Assembly (NCBI RefSeq): GCF_018966525.1
Contig: NZ_CP076607.1
Span: 5,456,001 to 5,520,000 of the forward strand
DNA: 64,000 nt
Source: Paenibacillus sophorae
Lineage (GTDB): Bacteria > Bacillota > Bacilli > Paenibacillales > Paenibacillaceae
Reading direction: 5' to 3'
The notes under the pieces were generated by a model. That model was not told the origin of the DNA and searched no databases. It worked only from the letters and a program-made list of their open reading frames with translations. Below, one piece after another: positions 8,378 through 16,942 of this stretch (position 1 is its first letter; each line of letters begins with the position of its first letter). Both the position numbers and the translations under genes were made by a program.

Positions 8378-9535
8378 GTGCCGTTATGGAGCGTAAATAC
8401 GAGACGGGCACTGCTGTCTCTGTCTGCGGCAGCTCTGCTGTGGGGAAGCCTTGACAATCCGGCAGCAAATGCCGGGCTTGCCGCCCCGAAGGATACGAAG
8501 ACTACAGCTGCCCCGCAACAAAAAGATAAGGCGGCGGACAAACCGCAAGCCGCAAAAAGCGGCAGTGCTGCCGCCGGTTCACGGAACGCCCTCCGCTCTA
8601 CCAGCGCCGGAAACGTTTATACCGTCCGCCAGGCGCTATACGATCAAATGGGCGCGGCCACTGGCATTCCTTGGTTCCGTTTTGCAGCGATTGACCAATA
8701 TGAGCGAACCCTTGCCAAAAAAAGCAAAGACGAGAACGGCGCGCCTGAACGCCTCACCGGAATTCACGTCCCGGCGCCGGTGTGGTGCGGACCATTGAAT
8801 CCCAACCAGGAGGATACCTCTCCAGCTACAATCGCCTTCTTCAATGGCATTGGCCGCGACGGTTCCGGAGACGGCAAGGCCGATCCGGAGAATGATCTCG
8901 ACGCGCTGTACACTATGGCCCGCCACCTGATGAAATACGGAAATTCCGGGAGCGACTTCAGCATTGGCGTCTGGGAGTATTACCACAACAGCCGCGCCTC
9001 GCAGCGCATCGCCCAATTCGCCAAGCTGTACGATCATTTCGACCGCCTGGATTTGTCGGGCAGCGCCTTTCCGCTCCCGCTCGGCAGCACATATTCCTTC
9101 CGCAGCACCTGGGGAACCGGAAGAAGCTGGGGCGGTGCACGGATACATGAAGGCACCGACCTGTTCACGCCGCACGGAGTAACCGTACGGAGTACCTGCT
9201 TCGGTATTGTGGAGACCAAGGGCTGGAACCGCTACGGCGGCTGGCGGATCGGCATCCGCGACATCGAGAACCGCTACCATTATTACGCCCACCTGTCCGG
9301 ATTCGATAAATCGCTGTCCGCCGGCGATATCGTCATTCCCGGACAGCAGCTCGGCTGGGCTGGCAGCTCCGGCTACGGCAAACCGGGCACTCAGGGGAAA
9401 TTCCCCCCGCATCTGCATTACGGCATTTACAAAGACCGAGGGCTTACAGAATGGGCCTTCGATCCTTATCCGCTGCTGAAGCAGTGGGAGAATGCCGAAC
9501 GGAAGGCGCTAAGTAAGAACAAAAAGGGCCGCTGA
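8378..9535 (+). CDS. M23 family metallopeptidase, YunA-like
   Basis: A secreted or membrane-anchored peptidoglycan endopeptidase of 385 residues, GTG start behind AAAGGAGA. It has an N-terminal signal/anchor (residues 8-32), a polar Ala/Lys linker (35-75), a helical domain with YERTLAKKSKDENGAPERLTG (about 95-235), and a C-terminal LytM/M23 domain. Zinc ligands are visible as HEGTD (near residue 258) and HLHYG (near 346). Its position divergent to lipA is as for Bacillus yunA, so I infer the same family; the substrate is inferred only. Confidence 0.88.
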   Translation: MPLWSVNTRRALLSLSAAALLWGSLDNPAANAGLAAPKDTKTTAAPQQKDKAADKPQAAKSGSAAAGSRNALRSTSAGNVYTVRQALYDQMGAATGIPWFRFAAIDQYERTLAKKSKDENGAPERLTGIHVPAPVWCGPLNPNQEDTSPATIAFFNGIGRDGSGDGKADPENDLDALYTMARHLMKYGNSGSDFSIGVWEYYHNSRASQRIAQFAKLYDHFDRLDLSGSAFPLPLGSTYSFRSTWGTGRSWGGARIHEGTDLFTPHGVTVRSTCFGIVETKGWNRYGGWRIGIRDIENRYHYYAHLSGFDKSLSAGDIVIPGQQLGWAGSSGYGKPGTQGKFPPHLHYGIYKDRGLTEWAFDPYPLLKQWENAERKALSKNKKGR

Positions 9536-9618
9536 GGAGAACGTTTATATTTAGGCAAACGGCTGCGCCGTTCTCGCTGGAAGGGCATCCATTACCGTCG
9601 AAATAGAAGGCTTTAGCG

Positions 9619-11589
9619 TCAAGCCTCTTCTCTGCCAATGCCGTATTCCGCCAGTTTGCGGTACAGGGTCGACTTGCCGATATTCAACATCCGGGCGGCC
9701 CCCACAACATTTCCGCCGCTTGCTGCCAACGCGCAGCGGATGCTCTCTATTTCGCTCTGCCGCATGCTCTTGACTGCGCGGGGATCAGCAGATTCGAACG
9801 CATGGGCGAGCGTGGGGAGCGGGTCCGGGAGGGTACTCTCCTTCTGCCCGGACTGAATCCGGACCGTATCCGATTCGGAAATACAATCCGAGCCGCATAA
9901 ATAGTAGGCGCGCTGAACCGCGTTTTGCAGTTCACGCGCATTCCCTTTCCACTGCCGGTCTTGCAGTCTTTCCAGAAAAGCGGGGCCAAACCGTTTGGCC
10001 GGCCCGGGATTATCCCGATTGCACTTGTGCAGGAAGAGCTGAGCAAGCGGCGCGAGATCCTCGGCACGCTCCCTCAGCGGAAGCAGCTTGAGGTTAATGA
10101 CATTCAGCCGGTAATACAAGTCGCTGCGGTAAGTCTTCTGCGCGATTTCCTCCAGCAGATCGCGGTTGGTGGCCGCTATGACCCGGACGTCCAACGTGCG
10201 TTCATGCTTGCCGCCGAGCCGCCGGACCTTGTGGTTATCCAGCACCCGCAGCAGCTTGGCTTGGATCTCCAGCGGCAGTTCCCCGATTTCGTCCAGAAAT
10301 AGGGTTCCGCCATTCGCCAGCTCGAACTTTCCGGGATTGCCTTCACGCAGCGCGCCGGTAAAGGAGCCTTTTTCATACCCGAACAGTTCACTTTCTACCA
10401 ATTCTCTCGGGAGCGCCGCGCAATTAATGGCGATAAACGGCCCGTCCGCGCGCGAGCTGGCGTTATGAATGGACTGGGCAAACAGTTCTTTACCGGTTCC
10501 GCTCTCTCCTTCGATCAGAACCGTGCAGTTCGTTCTGGCGATTTTCCTTGCAAAATCGATCTGTTCCTGCATATAAGGATTATGGGTTACGATATCCTCA
10601 AACCGGTAGTTCGCCTTGAAGCCGGCAAGCTGATTGACCTCTCTGCGCACCTGCCTGGCTTCCCGGATCGTAAGCGACGCCCCGATGACCCGATCGCCAA
10701 AGGAGTACGGTAAGATATTGGCCATGCAATCGATCTTTCTGCCATTAACCGTAAGCGTGCAATCCGCATAACTGATGCAGCGCTTGTTCCGGAACACGCC
10801 GTCCAGATCGACATCCTGCAGCAGTTCCTTAATATCCAGCCTCCGAACCTCTTCCATCGCCAGCATAAAAATGGAGGCCAGCCGTTCATTAAACTGTCTG
10901 ATCCGGTATTCCGTATCAATGACCAGCAGTCCGTCCTGCATCGATTGAAATACGGCATTCATCAGCTGGTTCGTCTCCAGCACGTTAAGCTGTTCTTCGA
11001 TGCTGCTTACGGCCGACACGGCGATGCCGAAGGTGTGGGGATGCACATCCTCCGCTTTGCCTGACAGGTCCAGGCATCCGATCACTCTCCCGGAGCTATC
11101 ATGAATAGGGGCTGCTGAGCAGGTCCAAGCGTGATGCGATTCGCAGTAATGCTCGCCCCCGAGCACCTGTATCGGCATGTCGACGGCCAGCGCGGTTCCG
11201 ACGGCGTTGGTGCCGACGCTGAGCTCATCCCATTTTGCCCCCTCGAAGAAATTCACCTTCGCGCACTCCGGCTCAATCTTTTTGTTAAGCAGGGTGCTGA
11301 GCAGCACTCCATCCTGGTCGGTCAGAACGATGGCGTAAACCGTATCCTTGATCACTTGATAGATGCTGTTCATAATCGGTTTGGCTACGGAAATGAGCAG
11401 GCTCTTCTCTTCCATCCGCCGCGCCAGCTCCTCCTTGGATACCTGCACCCCTTTTCCCTGCTGCGGGTTAACCCCAGCCATCCGACATCTCCTCCATGAA
11501 GCGGCGATAACAGGCCGTATTCCTTCTGGGACCTCCCCATGTTCTTCAAAAGCATCCCAGCTTCTCACTGTAGTCGGATAACTGATCAT
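9619..11589 (-). CDS. acoR: Sigma-54-dependent activator of acetoin catabolism
   Basis: An enhancer-binding protein of 656 residues. A GAF-type sensor domain (about 55-190) and a PAS domain (about 205-310) precede the AAA+ domain (about 330-560), which has Walker A GESGTGKE, the sigma-54 contact loop ESELFGYEKGSFTGA, and Walker B GGTLFLDEIGEL. A Fis-type HTH ends the protein (GGNVVGAARMLNIGKSTLYRKL). I chose the ATG at 11589, which has AAGGGGAGG nine bases upstream; the open frame extends 46 codons further without support. It lies downstream of acoL on the same strand and should act on the sigma-54 promoter of acoA. Confidence 0.92.
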   Translation of the reverse strand: MISYPTTVRSWDAFEEHGEVPEGIRPVIAASWRRCRMAGVNPQQGKGVQVSKEELARRMEEKSLLISVAKPIMNSIYQVIKDTVYAIVLTDQDGVLLSTLLNKKIEPECAKVNFFEGAKWDELSVGTNAVGTALAVDMPIQVLGGEHYCESHHAWTCSAAPIHDSSGRVIGCLDLSGKAEDVHPHTFGIAVSAVSSIEEQLNVLETNQLMNAVFQSMQDGLLVIDTEYRIRQFNERLASIFMLAMEEVRRLDIKELLQDVDLDGVFRNKRCISYADCTLTVNGRKIDCMANILPYSFGDRVIGASLTIREARQVRREVNQLAGFKANYRFEDIVTHNPYMQEQIDFARKIARTNCTVLIEGESGTGKELFAQSIHNASSRADGPFIAINCAALPRELVESELFGYEKGSFTGALREGNPGKFELANGGTLFLDEIGELPLEIQAKLLRVLDNHKVRRLGGKHERTLDVRVIAATNRDLLEEIAQKTYRSDLYYRLNVINLKLLPLRERAEDLAPLAQLFLHKCNRDNPGPAKRFGPAFLERLQDRQWKGNARELQNAVQRAYYLCGSDCISESDTVRIQSGQKESTLPDPLPTLAHAFESADPRAVKSMRQSEIESIRCALAASGGNVVGAARMLNIGKSTLYRKLAEYGIGREEA

Positions 11590-11726
11590 AATAAGGCGCC
11601 TCCCCTTGTCCTTGCGTGCTTTTAACCGCTTCCCGCGCAGTAAACGTTCACTTCCGCCCTCAAGAAACTGCGTTGCCGACTGCCAACACGTATCGGCCAC
11701 CGCGCGCAGGTGAACGCAAATCGGCA

Positions 11727-11742
11727 TTGTATGCGCTTACAA
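11727..11742 (-). promoter_or_regulatory. Putative CcpA cre box upstream of acoR
   Basis: On the minus strand TTGTAAGCGCATACAA matches the cre consensus WTGNAANCGNWNNCAW at every defined position. It lies about 140 bp upstream of the acoR start, just below a possible TATAAT at 11750-11755. CcpA repression of acoR is known in B. subtilis; here it is inferred from the site. Confidence 0.65.
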
Positions 11743-11792
11743 TCATACTTTTATTATAAGGGGCCGGCTGGAAGCTGATACACGCAAAATAA

Positions 11793-11861
11793 CGGATAAG
11801 ATGAACTTCTCATGACAATTTCCCAATATGGGAAACGGGCAGCGTCCGTTCATCTTATCCG
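11793..11861 (-). terminator. Large hairpin terminator after acoL
   Basis: A perfect 14-bp inverted repeat (11793-11806 with 11848-11861) encloses a 41-base loop that contains its own palindrome. On the minus strand it is followed by TTATTTTG. It begins 25 bases after the acoL stop and probably ends the acoABCL transcript. Confidence 0.6.
11819..11835. promoter_or_regulatory. AcoR-type palindrome in the acoL-acoR gap
   Basis: TTTCCCAATATGGGAAA resembles the two palindromes upstream of acoA (TTCCCAT...GGGAA). It could be a third activator site, possibly for autoregulation of acoR. Confidence 0.45.
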
Positions 11862-11885
11862 CAGGCTGAAGAAGGGAGGCTTCGC

Positions 11886-13271
11886 TTAATGCGAATGGAT
11901 CGCACGGTGATTCACGGCAAGCGCCGCTTCGAGCAAAGCTTCGGAAACGGTAGGATGCGCATGCACCGTTGTTTCGATTTCATCCAGCGTCGCTTCCAGC
12001 CGAATTGCCAGCGCGCCTTGCGCGATTATATCCGTAGCCCTTGGTCCGGCGATATGAACCCCAAGAATCTCACCGGTCCGCGCATCGGTTACATATTTGA
12101 CCAAACCGCCCGTTTCACCCATAATCATGGATTTGGCGTTGGCCTGAAGCGGGAAGCTTCCCGTCTTCACTTCCAATCCCTGTTCCCGGGCGTCGTCTTC
12201 GGTCAATCCGACCGAAGCCAGCTCCGGTCTCGTATACACGCAGGACGGAACCGTCCGGAAATCGACCGGAGACGGCTTCCCCATAATATGCTCCACCGCA
12301 ACGATGCCTTCCGCCGAGGCGACATGCGCCAGCATGATTCCGCCGATGCAGTCGCCGATGGCGTAAATGGACGGCACCGCCGTTTGCATATTGCGGTCGA
12401 CCTCGATGGCGCCTTTCTTTATAGAGACGCCGAGAATCTCCAGCCCGAGCCCCGACGTCATCGGACGGCGGCCAATGGACAGCAGCACTTTCTCCGCTGT
12501 GGCGGTAATCGGACCGGAAGGCGCGACCGCCGTTATGGACAGGCCCTTCGGCGTTTGCTCAATTCGCTCAACGCGGGTTTCCGTGTGAACGTCCACGCCG
12601 GCGGCAGCGAATTCTTTCCGCAGGCAACGGACGATGTCGCGGTCCATCACGGCGATCAGCTCCGGCAGCATCTCTATAATCGTAACCTTGCAGCCGAGGC
12701 TGCTGTATATACTGGCGAACTCGCAGCCGATTACTCCTCCGCCGATAATGCAGAGGCTGCCCGGCACCTCCGGCAGCGACAGGGCCTCGTCGCTTGTGAT
12801 AACAGCGGAAAGCTCCGTCCCGGGAATCGGCACCCGCGACGGCACCGAACCGGTGGCGACGATTGCCCGGTCAAAGCCTATCGTCTGTGTGCTGCCGTCT
12901 TCCTTGCTCACTTCCAGCTCGTGCACGCCGGTAAACCTGCCGGTGCCGATAATTTTGGCCACTTTGTTCTTCTTAAGCAGCGCGTCGATTCCACCGGTGT
13001 TGATCCGGACAATCTTGTCCTTGCGCTTTTGCAGCTTCTTCCAGTCCACCGCAATCTGCGGAACGTCAAGACCGATTTCGGCTGATTCGCGCTTCAGCGC
13101 CGTATACAGCTCCGATGTATGCAGCAGCACTTTGGTCGGAATACAGCCGACATTGAGGCAAGTTCCGCCCAAAGCTTTTTTCTCCACCAGTGTCACTTCC
13201 GCTCCCAACTGGGCGGCCCTTATCGCGGCAACGTAACCGCCCGGACCGCCTCCCAGCACCACAATTTTCAT
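11886..13271 (-). CDS. acoL: Dihydrolipoyl dehydrogenase E3 of acetoin dehydrogenase
   Basis: A FAD flavoprotein that re-oxidises the lipoyl arm of the E2 subunit with NAD. 461 residues from the ATG at 13271, which has AAAGGAG eight bases upstream. Visible: FAD motif GGGPGGYVAAIRAAQLG (9-25), redox disulfide GGTCLNVGCIPTK (residues 36-48), NAD-binding GGGVIGCEFASIYSSLG, and the C-terminal HAHPTVSEAL segment with the catalytic His-Glu pair. It is the last gene of the acoABCL order, 14 bp after acoC. Confidence 0.95.
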   Translation of the reverse strand: MKIVVLGGGPGGYVAAIRAAQLGAEVTLVEKKALGGTCLNVGCIPTKVLLHTSELYTALKRESAEIGLDVPQIAVDWKKLQKRKDKIVRINTGGIDALLKKNKVAKIIGTGRFTGVHELEVSKEDGSTQTIGFDRAIVATGSVPSRVPIPGTELSAVITSDEALSLPEVPGSLCIIGGGVIGCEFASIYSSLGCKVTIIEMLPELIAVMDRDIVRCLRKEFAAAGVDVHTETRVERIEQTPKGLSITAVAPSGPITATAEKVLLSIGRRPMTSGLGLEILGVSIKKGAIEVDRNMQTAVPSIYAIGDCIGGIMLAHVASAEGIVAVEHIMGKPSPVDFRTVPSCVYTRPELASVGLTEDDAREQGLEVKTGSFPLQANAKSMIMGETGGLVKYVTDARTGEILGVHIAGPRATDIIAQGALAIRLEATLDEIETTVHAHPTVSEALLEAALAVNHRAIHSH

Positions 13272-13285
13272 CCCGTATTCTCCTT

Positions 13286-14713
13286 TCACAGCAGCAGCAG
13301 CGCCGGATTCTCCGCATACGCCTTAATTCTCTGCAAAAACCCGGCGGCATCCGCGCCATCCACCGCACGGTGGTCCGCCGTCAGGCTGAGATTCATCAGC
13401 GGCTTGATAACCACTTCGCCGTTCACGGCAACCGGCGTATCGACGATGGTATTTACGCCGAGAATCGCCACTTCGGGCTGGTTGATGATCGGGGAGAAGG
13501 ATTCCATGCCGTACATCCCGAGGTTCGTTATGGTAAAGGTCCCGCCGGTCATGTCTGCCGGGGTCAGCGTATTATTTCTCGCGCCTTCGGCAAGGAAGCG
13601 CACTTCATCCGAGATTTCGCCCAGGCCTTTCAGCTGGGCGTTTCGGACAACCGGCACGACCAGACCGCTATCCAGGCCGACAGCCACGCCAATGTGAACC
13701 GCGTTTCTCAATACGAGGTCGTTGCCTTCGATGGAGCAATTAAGCAGCGGGAACTCGAGCAGCGCTTTGGCGGTAATCGCGACCAGCAGATCGGTGTAAG
13801 TGATCTTCCGCGAATCCTTCAGCTGCCGTCTAAGGGCGGCAAGCGCGGTGGTATCCACCCGCATGTTGTAGGTAACGGTTGGTGAAATATCCACGCTTTC
13901 GCGCATACGTTTGGCGATTACCTTGCGCATGGCGCTCATCGGAACCCGTGACACGGCCTGCTCCTCCGTATCTGCATTCCGCGCCGAAGCCGCTGACCGG
14001 GAGCCGGATACTGAAGCAGGAGCCTGGCCTGCGATTGCGGAGACAGCCCCTCCCGTGGCGGCAAAAGAGCGAACATCCTCCTTCATAATTCTGCCGTCCT
14101 TGTGAATGTCAGCGGGATTTACGCCAAGCGCCGCCGCTTCCTTCGCCGCAGCCGGAGAAATTCTAACCTTAGGCGAGCCGTGCTGGACGCTCTCGGCATA
14201 ATGCCGCACGTCGCCGTCCGTTATCCGGCCCTGCGGCCCCGTGCCTTTTAAAGAAGACAGCTCCACTCCCAGCTCTTTTGCCGTTCGCCGCGCCAGCGGC
14301 GATGCCTTGATCCGGCCGCCGTGCGCGGCTGGCCCTTCCTGGACAGCTTCTTCCTCCGCAGCTTCCGCCTCCTCCCCGGAAACGGTTAGGCCGGATGCCT
14401 CATTCCCGGAAGCCGTCGGCTCTCCCTCTGACGGCTTGCCGGTAGCGCCCGCCGGAAGCAGCGCGGATATATCCTCGCTCGCGTCCGCAATAATCGCCAG
14501 AGGATGAAAAACTTCCACCGTTCCTTCCTCGACCAGAATCTCCCTAAGCACTCCGCTGGTCTTGGCTTCAATTTCATTGGATATTTTATCGGTCTCCACA
14601 TCGAACAGAATGTCCCCCTGCTCGACGCGGTCTCCCTTGGCCTTCCGCCAATTGGAGACAGTTCCTTCAGTCATTGTCAGCCCCAGCTTGGGCAATACGA
14701 CCAGTTCAGCCAT
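13286..14713 (-). CDS. acoC: Dihydrolipoamide acetyltransferase E2 of acetoin dehydrogenase
   Basis: The core E2 enzyme, 475 residues from the ATG at 14713 behind GGAGGTG. Order: lipoyl domain (1-76, lipoyl-Lys in VETDKI), Pro/Ala/Glu-rich linker, two peripheral subunit-binding domains (about 120-155, IKASPLARRTAKELGV; and about 168-205, VRISPAAAKEAAALGV), a second linker, and the catalytic domain (about 245-475) with the active-site motif SLTADHRAVDGADAA. The second subunit-binding-like domain is a noteworthy extra. It lies 40 bp after acoB. Confidence 0.93.
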   Translation of the reverse strand: MAELVVLPKLGLTMTEGTVSNWRKAKGDRVEQGDILFDVETDKISNEIEAKTSGVLREILVEEGTVEVFHPLAIIADASEDISALLPAGATGKPSEGEPTASGNEASGLTVSGEEAEAAEEEAVQEGPAAHGGRIKASPLARRTAKELGVELSSLKGTGPQGRITDGDVRHYAESVQHGSPKVRISPAAAKEAAALGVNPADIHKDGRIMKEDVRSFAATGGAVSAIAGQAPASVSGSRSAASARNADTEEQAVSRVPMSAMRKVIAKRMRESVDISPTVTYNMRVDTTALAALRRQLKDSRKITYTDLLVAITAKALLEFPLLNCSIEGNDLVLRNAVHIGVAVGLDSGLVVPVVRNAQLKGLGEISDEVRFLAEGARNNTLTPADMTGGTFTITNLGMYGMESFSPIINQPEVAILGVNTIVDTPVAVNGEVVIKPLMNLSLTADHRAVDGADAAGFLQRIKAYAENPALLLL

Positions 14714-14753
14714 GACGCACCTCCATGATTTTGCAAGTAATGGGCCGCAGGGT

Positions 14754-15725
14754 TTAGAACATCTCTTTGACGCCTTTGACAATATCCTCTACACTCGGCA
14801 GCACCAGCGATTCCAATACCTGGGAGTATGGAACCGGAGAATCCAGCGCGCCGATCCGGACGACGGGAGCGTCCAGCTCATCGAAGCACTGCTCTGATAC
14901 AAGCGCCGACAGCTCGCCGCCATAGCCGCCGCGCTTCACTTCCTCCGTAACGACCAGCGCCCGGTGCGTCTTGGCGACAGACCTAAAGATCGTCTCTTTA
15001 TCCAGCGGATAGAGCGACCGAAGATCTATGACCTCGGCCTCGATGCCGTCTTTGGCGAGCGCGGCCGCCGCCTTCAACGCGTCATGAACCTGTTTGCCAT
15101 AGGTGATGATCGAGACATCGGCGCCTTCCCGCGCAATAGCGGCCGAGCCGAAAGGAACCTTGGACACCTTATCCGGCACTTCGCTTTTTTGCGAATACAG
15201 CACCTTGCTCTCGATATAGACCACCGGGTTGTCGTCGTCAATCGCGGTCAGCATAAGACCCCATGCGTCCGCAGCATTGGACGGGTACACGACCTTAAGC
15301 CCGGGCACATGCGTCACCCACGCCTCAAGGGAACCGGAATGCTGCGCTCCGGCGCTGATGCCGCCGCCTGCGGGGAGCCGCAGCACGAGCGGAACGGAGA
15401 TTTTGCCGCCGAACATATATCTCATCTTGGCCGCTTGGTTAACCAGCCCATCCATGCCGAAGGTAAGAAAATCAATGAACATCAGCTCCGCCACCGGCCG
15501 GAGTCCCGTTGCTGCCGCTCCCACCGAAGCCCCGACAATAACCCCTTCCGAAATCGGTGTGTCACGAACCCGCTCTTCGCCAAACTGCTCCCACAGCCCT
15601 TTTGTGACGCCGAAGGTGCCGCCGTAAGGGCCGACATCCTCGCCCAGCAGAACGACGTCCTTGTTCTCCAGCATTTTCTCCCGCAAGGCTTCGCGGATGC
15701 CCTCGCCATAGGTTATTTTTCTCAT
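14754..15725 (-). CDS. acoB: Acetoin dehydrogenase E1 beta subunit
   Basis: The beta subunit of the thiamine-diphosphate E1 component, 323 residues, the usual length. Visible: MRKITYGEGIREALREKM, GEDVGPYGGTFGVTKGL, and the TPISEGVIVGASVGAA segment carrying the cofactor Glu. The transketolase C-terminal domain starts near residue 195. The ATG overlaps the acoA stop by 4 bp, indicating translational coupling and 1:1 production with the alpha subunit. Confidence 0.93.
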   Translation of the reverse strand: MRKITYGEGIREALREKMLENKDVVLLGEDVGPYGGTFGVTKGLWEQFGEERVRDTPISEGVIVGASVGAAATGLRPVAELMFIDFLTFGMDGLVNQAAKMRYMFGGKISVPLVLRLPAGGGISAGAQHSGSLEAWVTHVPGLKVVYPSNAADAWGLMLTAIDDDNPVVYIESKVLYSQKSEVPDKVSKVPFGSAAIAREGADVSIITYGKQVHDALKAAAALAKDGIEAEVIDLRSLYPLDKETIFRSVAKTHRALVVTEEVKRGGYGGELSALVSEQCFDELDAPVVRIGALDSPVPYSQVLESLVLPSVEDIVKGVKEMF

Positions 15726-16741
15726 CTGATTCGCGCCTCCTCGATCAAATCTGAGTAAATGTCCTGCACGGAAGACTCCGGAGCGGGATACGGGCTTGCG
15801 TCGGCGAACTCCAGCGCTTCCCGGATTTCCTCATCCACCTCGCGGCGGACCGCCTCAAGCTCCTCCTCCGTCAGAATGCTGCTTTCCAGCAGATGGCTTT
15901 CGAATCTTGGAAGCGGGTCCTTTTGCAGCCAGGCCTCCACTTCCTCCTTAGGCCGGTATGCACCCGAATCGCCTTCAAAATGGCCGTGCTGTCTGTAAGT
16001 TTTAAATTCCAGCAGCGTTGGTCCTTCGCCCGCACGCGCCCGGCTCACCGCCTGACCCACCTTCTCATAGACCGTAAGCACATCGTTGCCGTCCGCCGAG
16101 AGCGCAGGCATGCCGTACCCGACCGCCCGCTGCGAAATATCCTTAATATTCTGGTGTCTCGCCTGGCTGACGGAGATGCCGTACAGATTGTTCTCGCAGA
16201 CAAAAATAACCGGAAGCTTCCACAGACTGGCCAAATTCATCGCCTCATGGAAGGTGCTTTGATTCGTGGAAGCGTCTCCAAAAAAGCATACGCTCACCTG
16301 GTCGGTGCCTCTGTACTGCGCGCTCCAGGCCGATCCCGTGGCGATCAGATGTCCGGCCCCGACGATGCCGTTGGCGCCAAGGATGCCCAGTTCAGCGTCC
16401 GCAATGTGCATGGACCCTCCTTTGCCTTTACAGTAACCCGTTTCTTTGCCGAATAATTCCGCCATCATGTACTTCAGATTGCCGCCCTTGGCGACGATAT
16501 GCCCATGCCCCCGGTGGGTGCTCGTAATAAAGTCGTCGTCCCTTAAGTTTGCGCATGTGCCGACGGCGATGGCCTCTTCACCGATATATAAATGCACAAA
16601 GCCCGGAATCTTGCCTTCCGCGAAGAACACCGAAGCCGTCTTTTCAAACTTGCGAATTCTCAGCATTTTCCGGTACATCTCACTCAACAATTCTTTTGAA
16701 ATGCTCAAGTGAATCCCTCCCGTTTCTGAATGTAATGCCAT
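15722..16741 (-). CDS. acoA: Acetoin dehydrogenase E1 alpha subunit
   Basis: Catalyses the thiamine-diphosphate-dependent cleavage of acetoin. The thiamine diphosphate motif is at GDASTNQSTFHEAMNLASLW, and RKFEKTASVFFAEGKIPGFVHLYIGEEA opens the domain. I start at the ATG 16741 behind AGGAGGGGGAGC (339 residues); a TTG at 16708 with GGGAGGG six bases upstream would give 328 residues, closer to Bacillus AcoA, and cannot be excluded. First gene of acoABCL. A near-perfect sigma-54 promoter lies 55 bp upstream of the ATG. Confidence 0.93.
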   Translation of the reverse strand: MALHSETGGIHLSISKELLSEMYRKMLRIRKFEKTASVFFAEGKIPGFVHLYIGEEAIAVGTCANLRDDDFITSTHRGHGHIVAKGGNLKYMMAELFGKETGYCKGKGGSMHIADAELGILGANGIVGAGHLIATGSAWSAQYRGTDQVSVCFFGDASTNQSTFHEAMNLASLWKLPVIFVCENNLYGISVSQARHQNIKDISQRAVGYGMPALSADGNDVLTVYEKVGQAVSRARAGEGPTLLEFKTYRQHGHFEGDSGAYRPKEEVEAWLQKDPLPRFESHLLESSILTEEELEAVRREVDEEIREALEFADASPYPAPESSVQDIYSDLIEEARIR

Positions 16742-16795
16742 GCTCCCCCTCCTGAAACCTCCTTCTGATGATTTGCCTTTCACTTATATATTAGG

Positions 16796-16813
16796 ATGCA
16801 ATTTCCGTGCCAA
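16796..16813 (-). promoter_or_regulatory. Sigma-54 promoter of acoABCL
   Basis: The minus strand reads TTGGCACGGAAATTGCAT, with GG and GC exactly 10 bases apart as required for the -24/-12 elements. Confidence 0.9.
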
Positions 16814-16876
16814 TATTTAATGTCTGAAAGAAAGCAATGAAATGGCCGAAGTATGAAGCGAAGCACCAAAAAGCCC

Positions 16877-16922
16877 TTCCCATTATGGGAAAGGCTCGGC
16901 GAAATTGTTCCCATTTCGGGAA
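16877..16922. promoter_or_regulatory. Paired upstream activator palindromes for AcoR
   Basis: Two 15-bp palindromes, TTCCCATTATGGGAA (16877-16891) and TTCCCATTTCGGGAA (16908-16922), have centres 31 bp apart, three helical turns. A half site GGGAA lies at 16937. They sit about 70-105 bp upstream of the sigma-54 promoter, the expected enhancer position, and overlap the 3' flank of the esterase gene region. Confidence 0.75.
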
Positions 16923-16942
16923 GAAGCGGGAAATATGGGAAT

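Noticed and set aside
9561..9580. Hairpin AACGGC-TGC-GCCGTT after the M23 gene
   Set aside because: Short stem without a T run; not enough to call a terminator.
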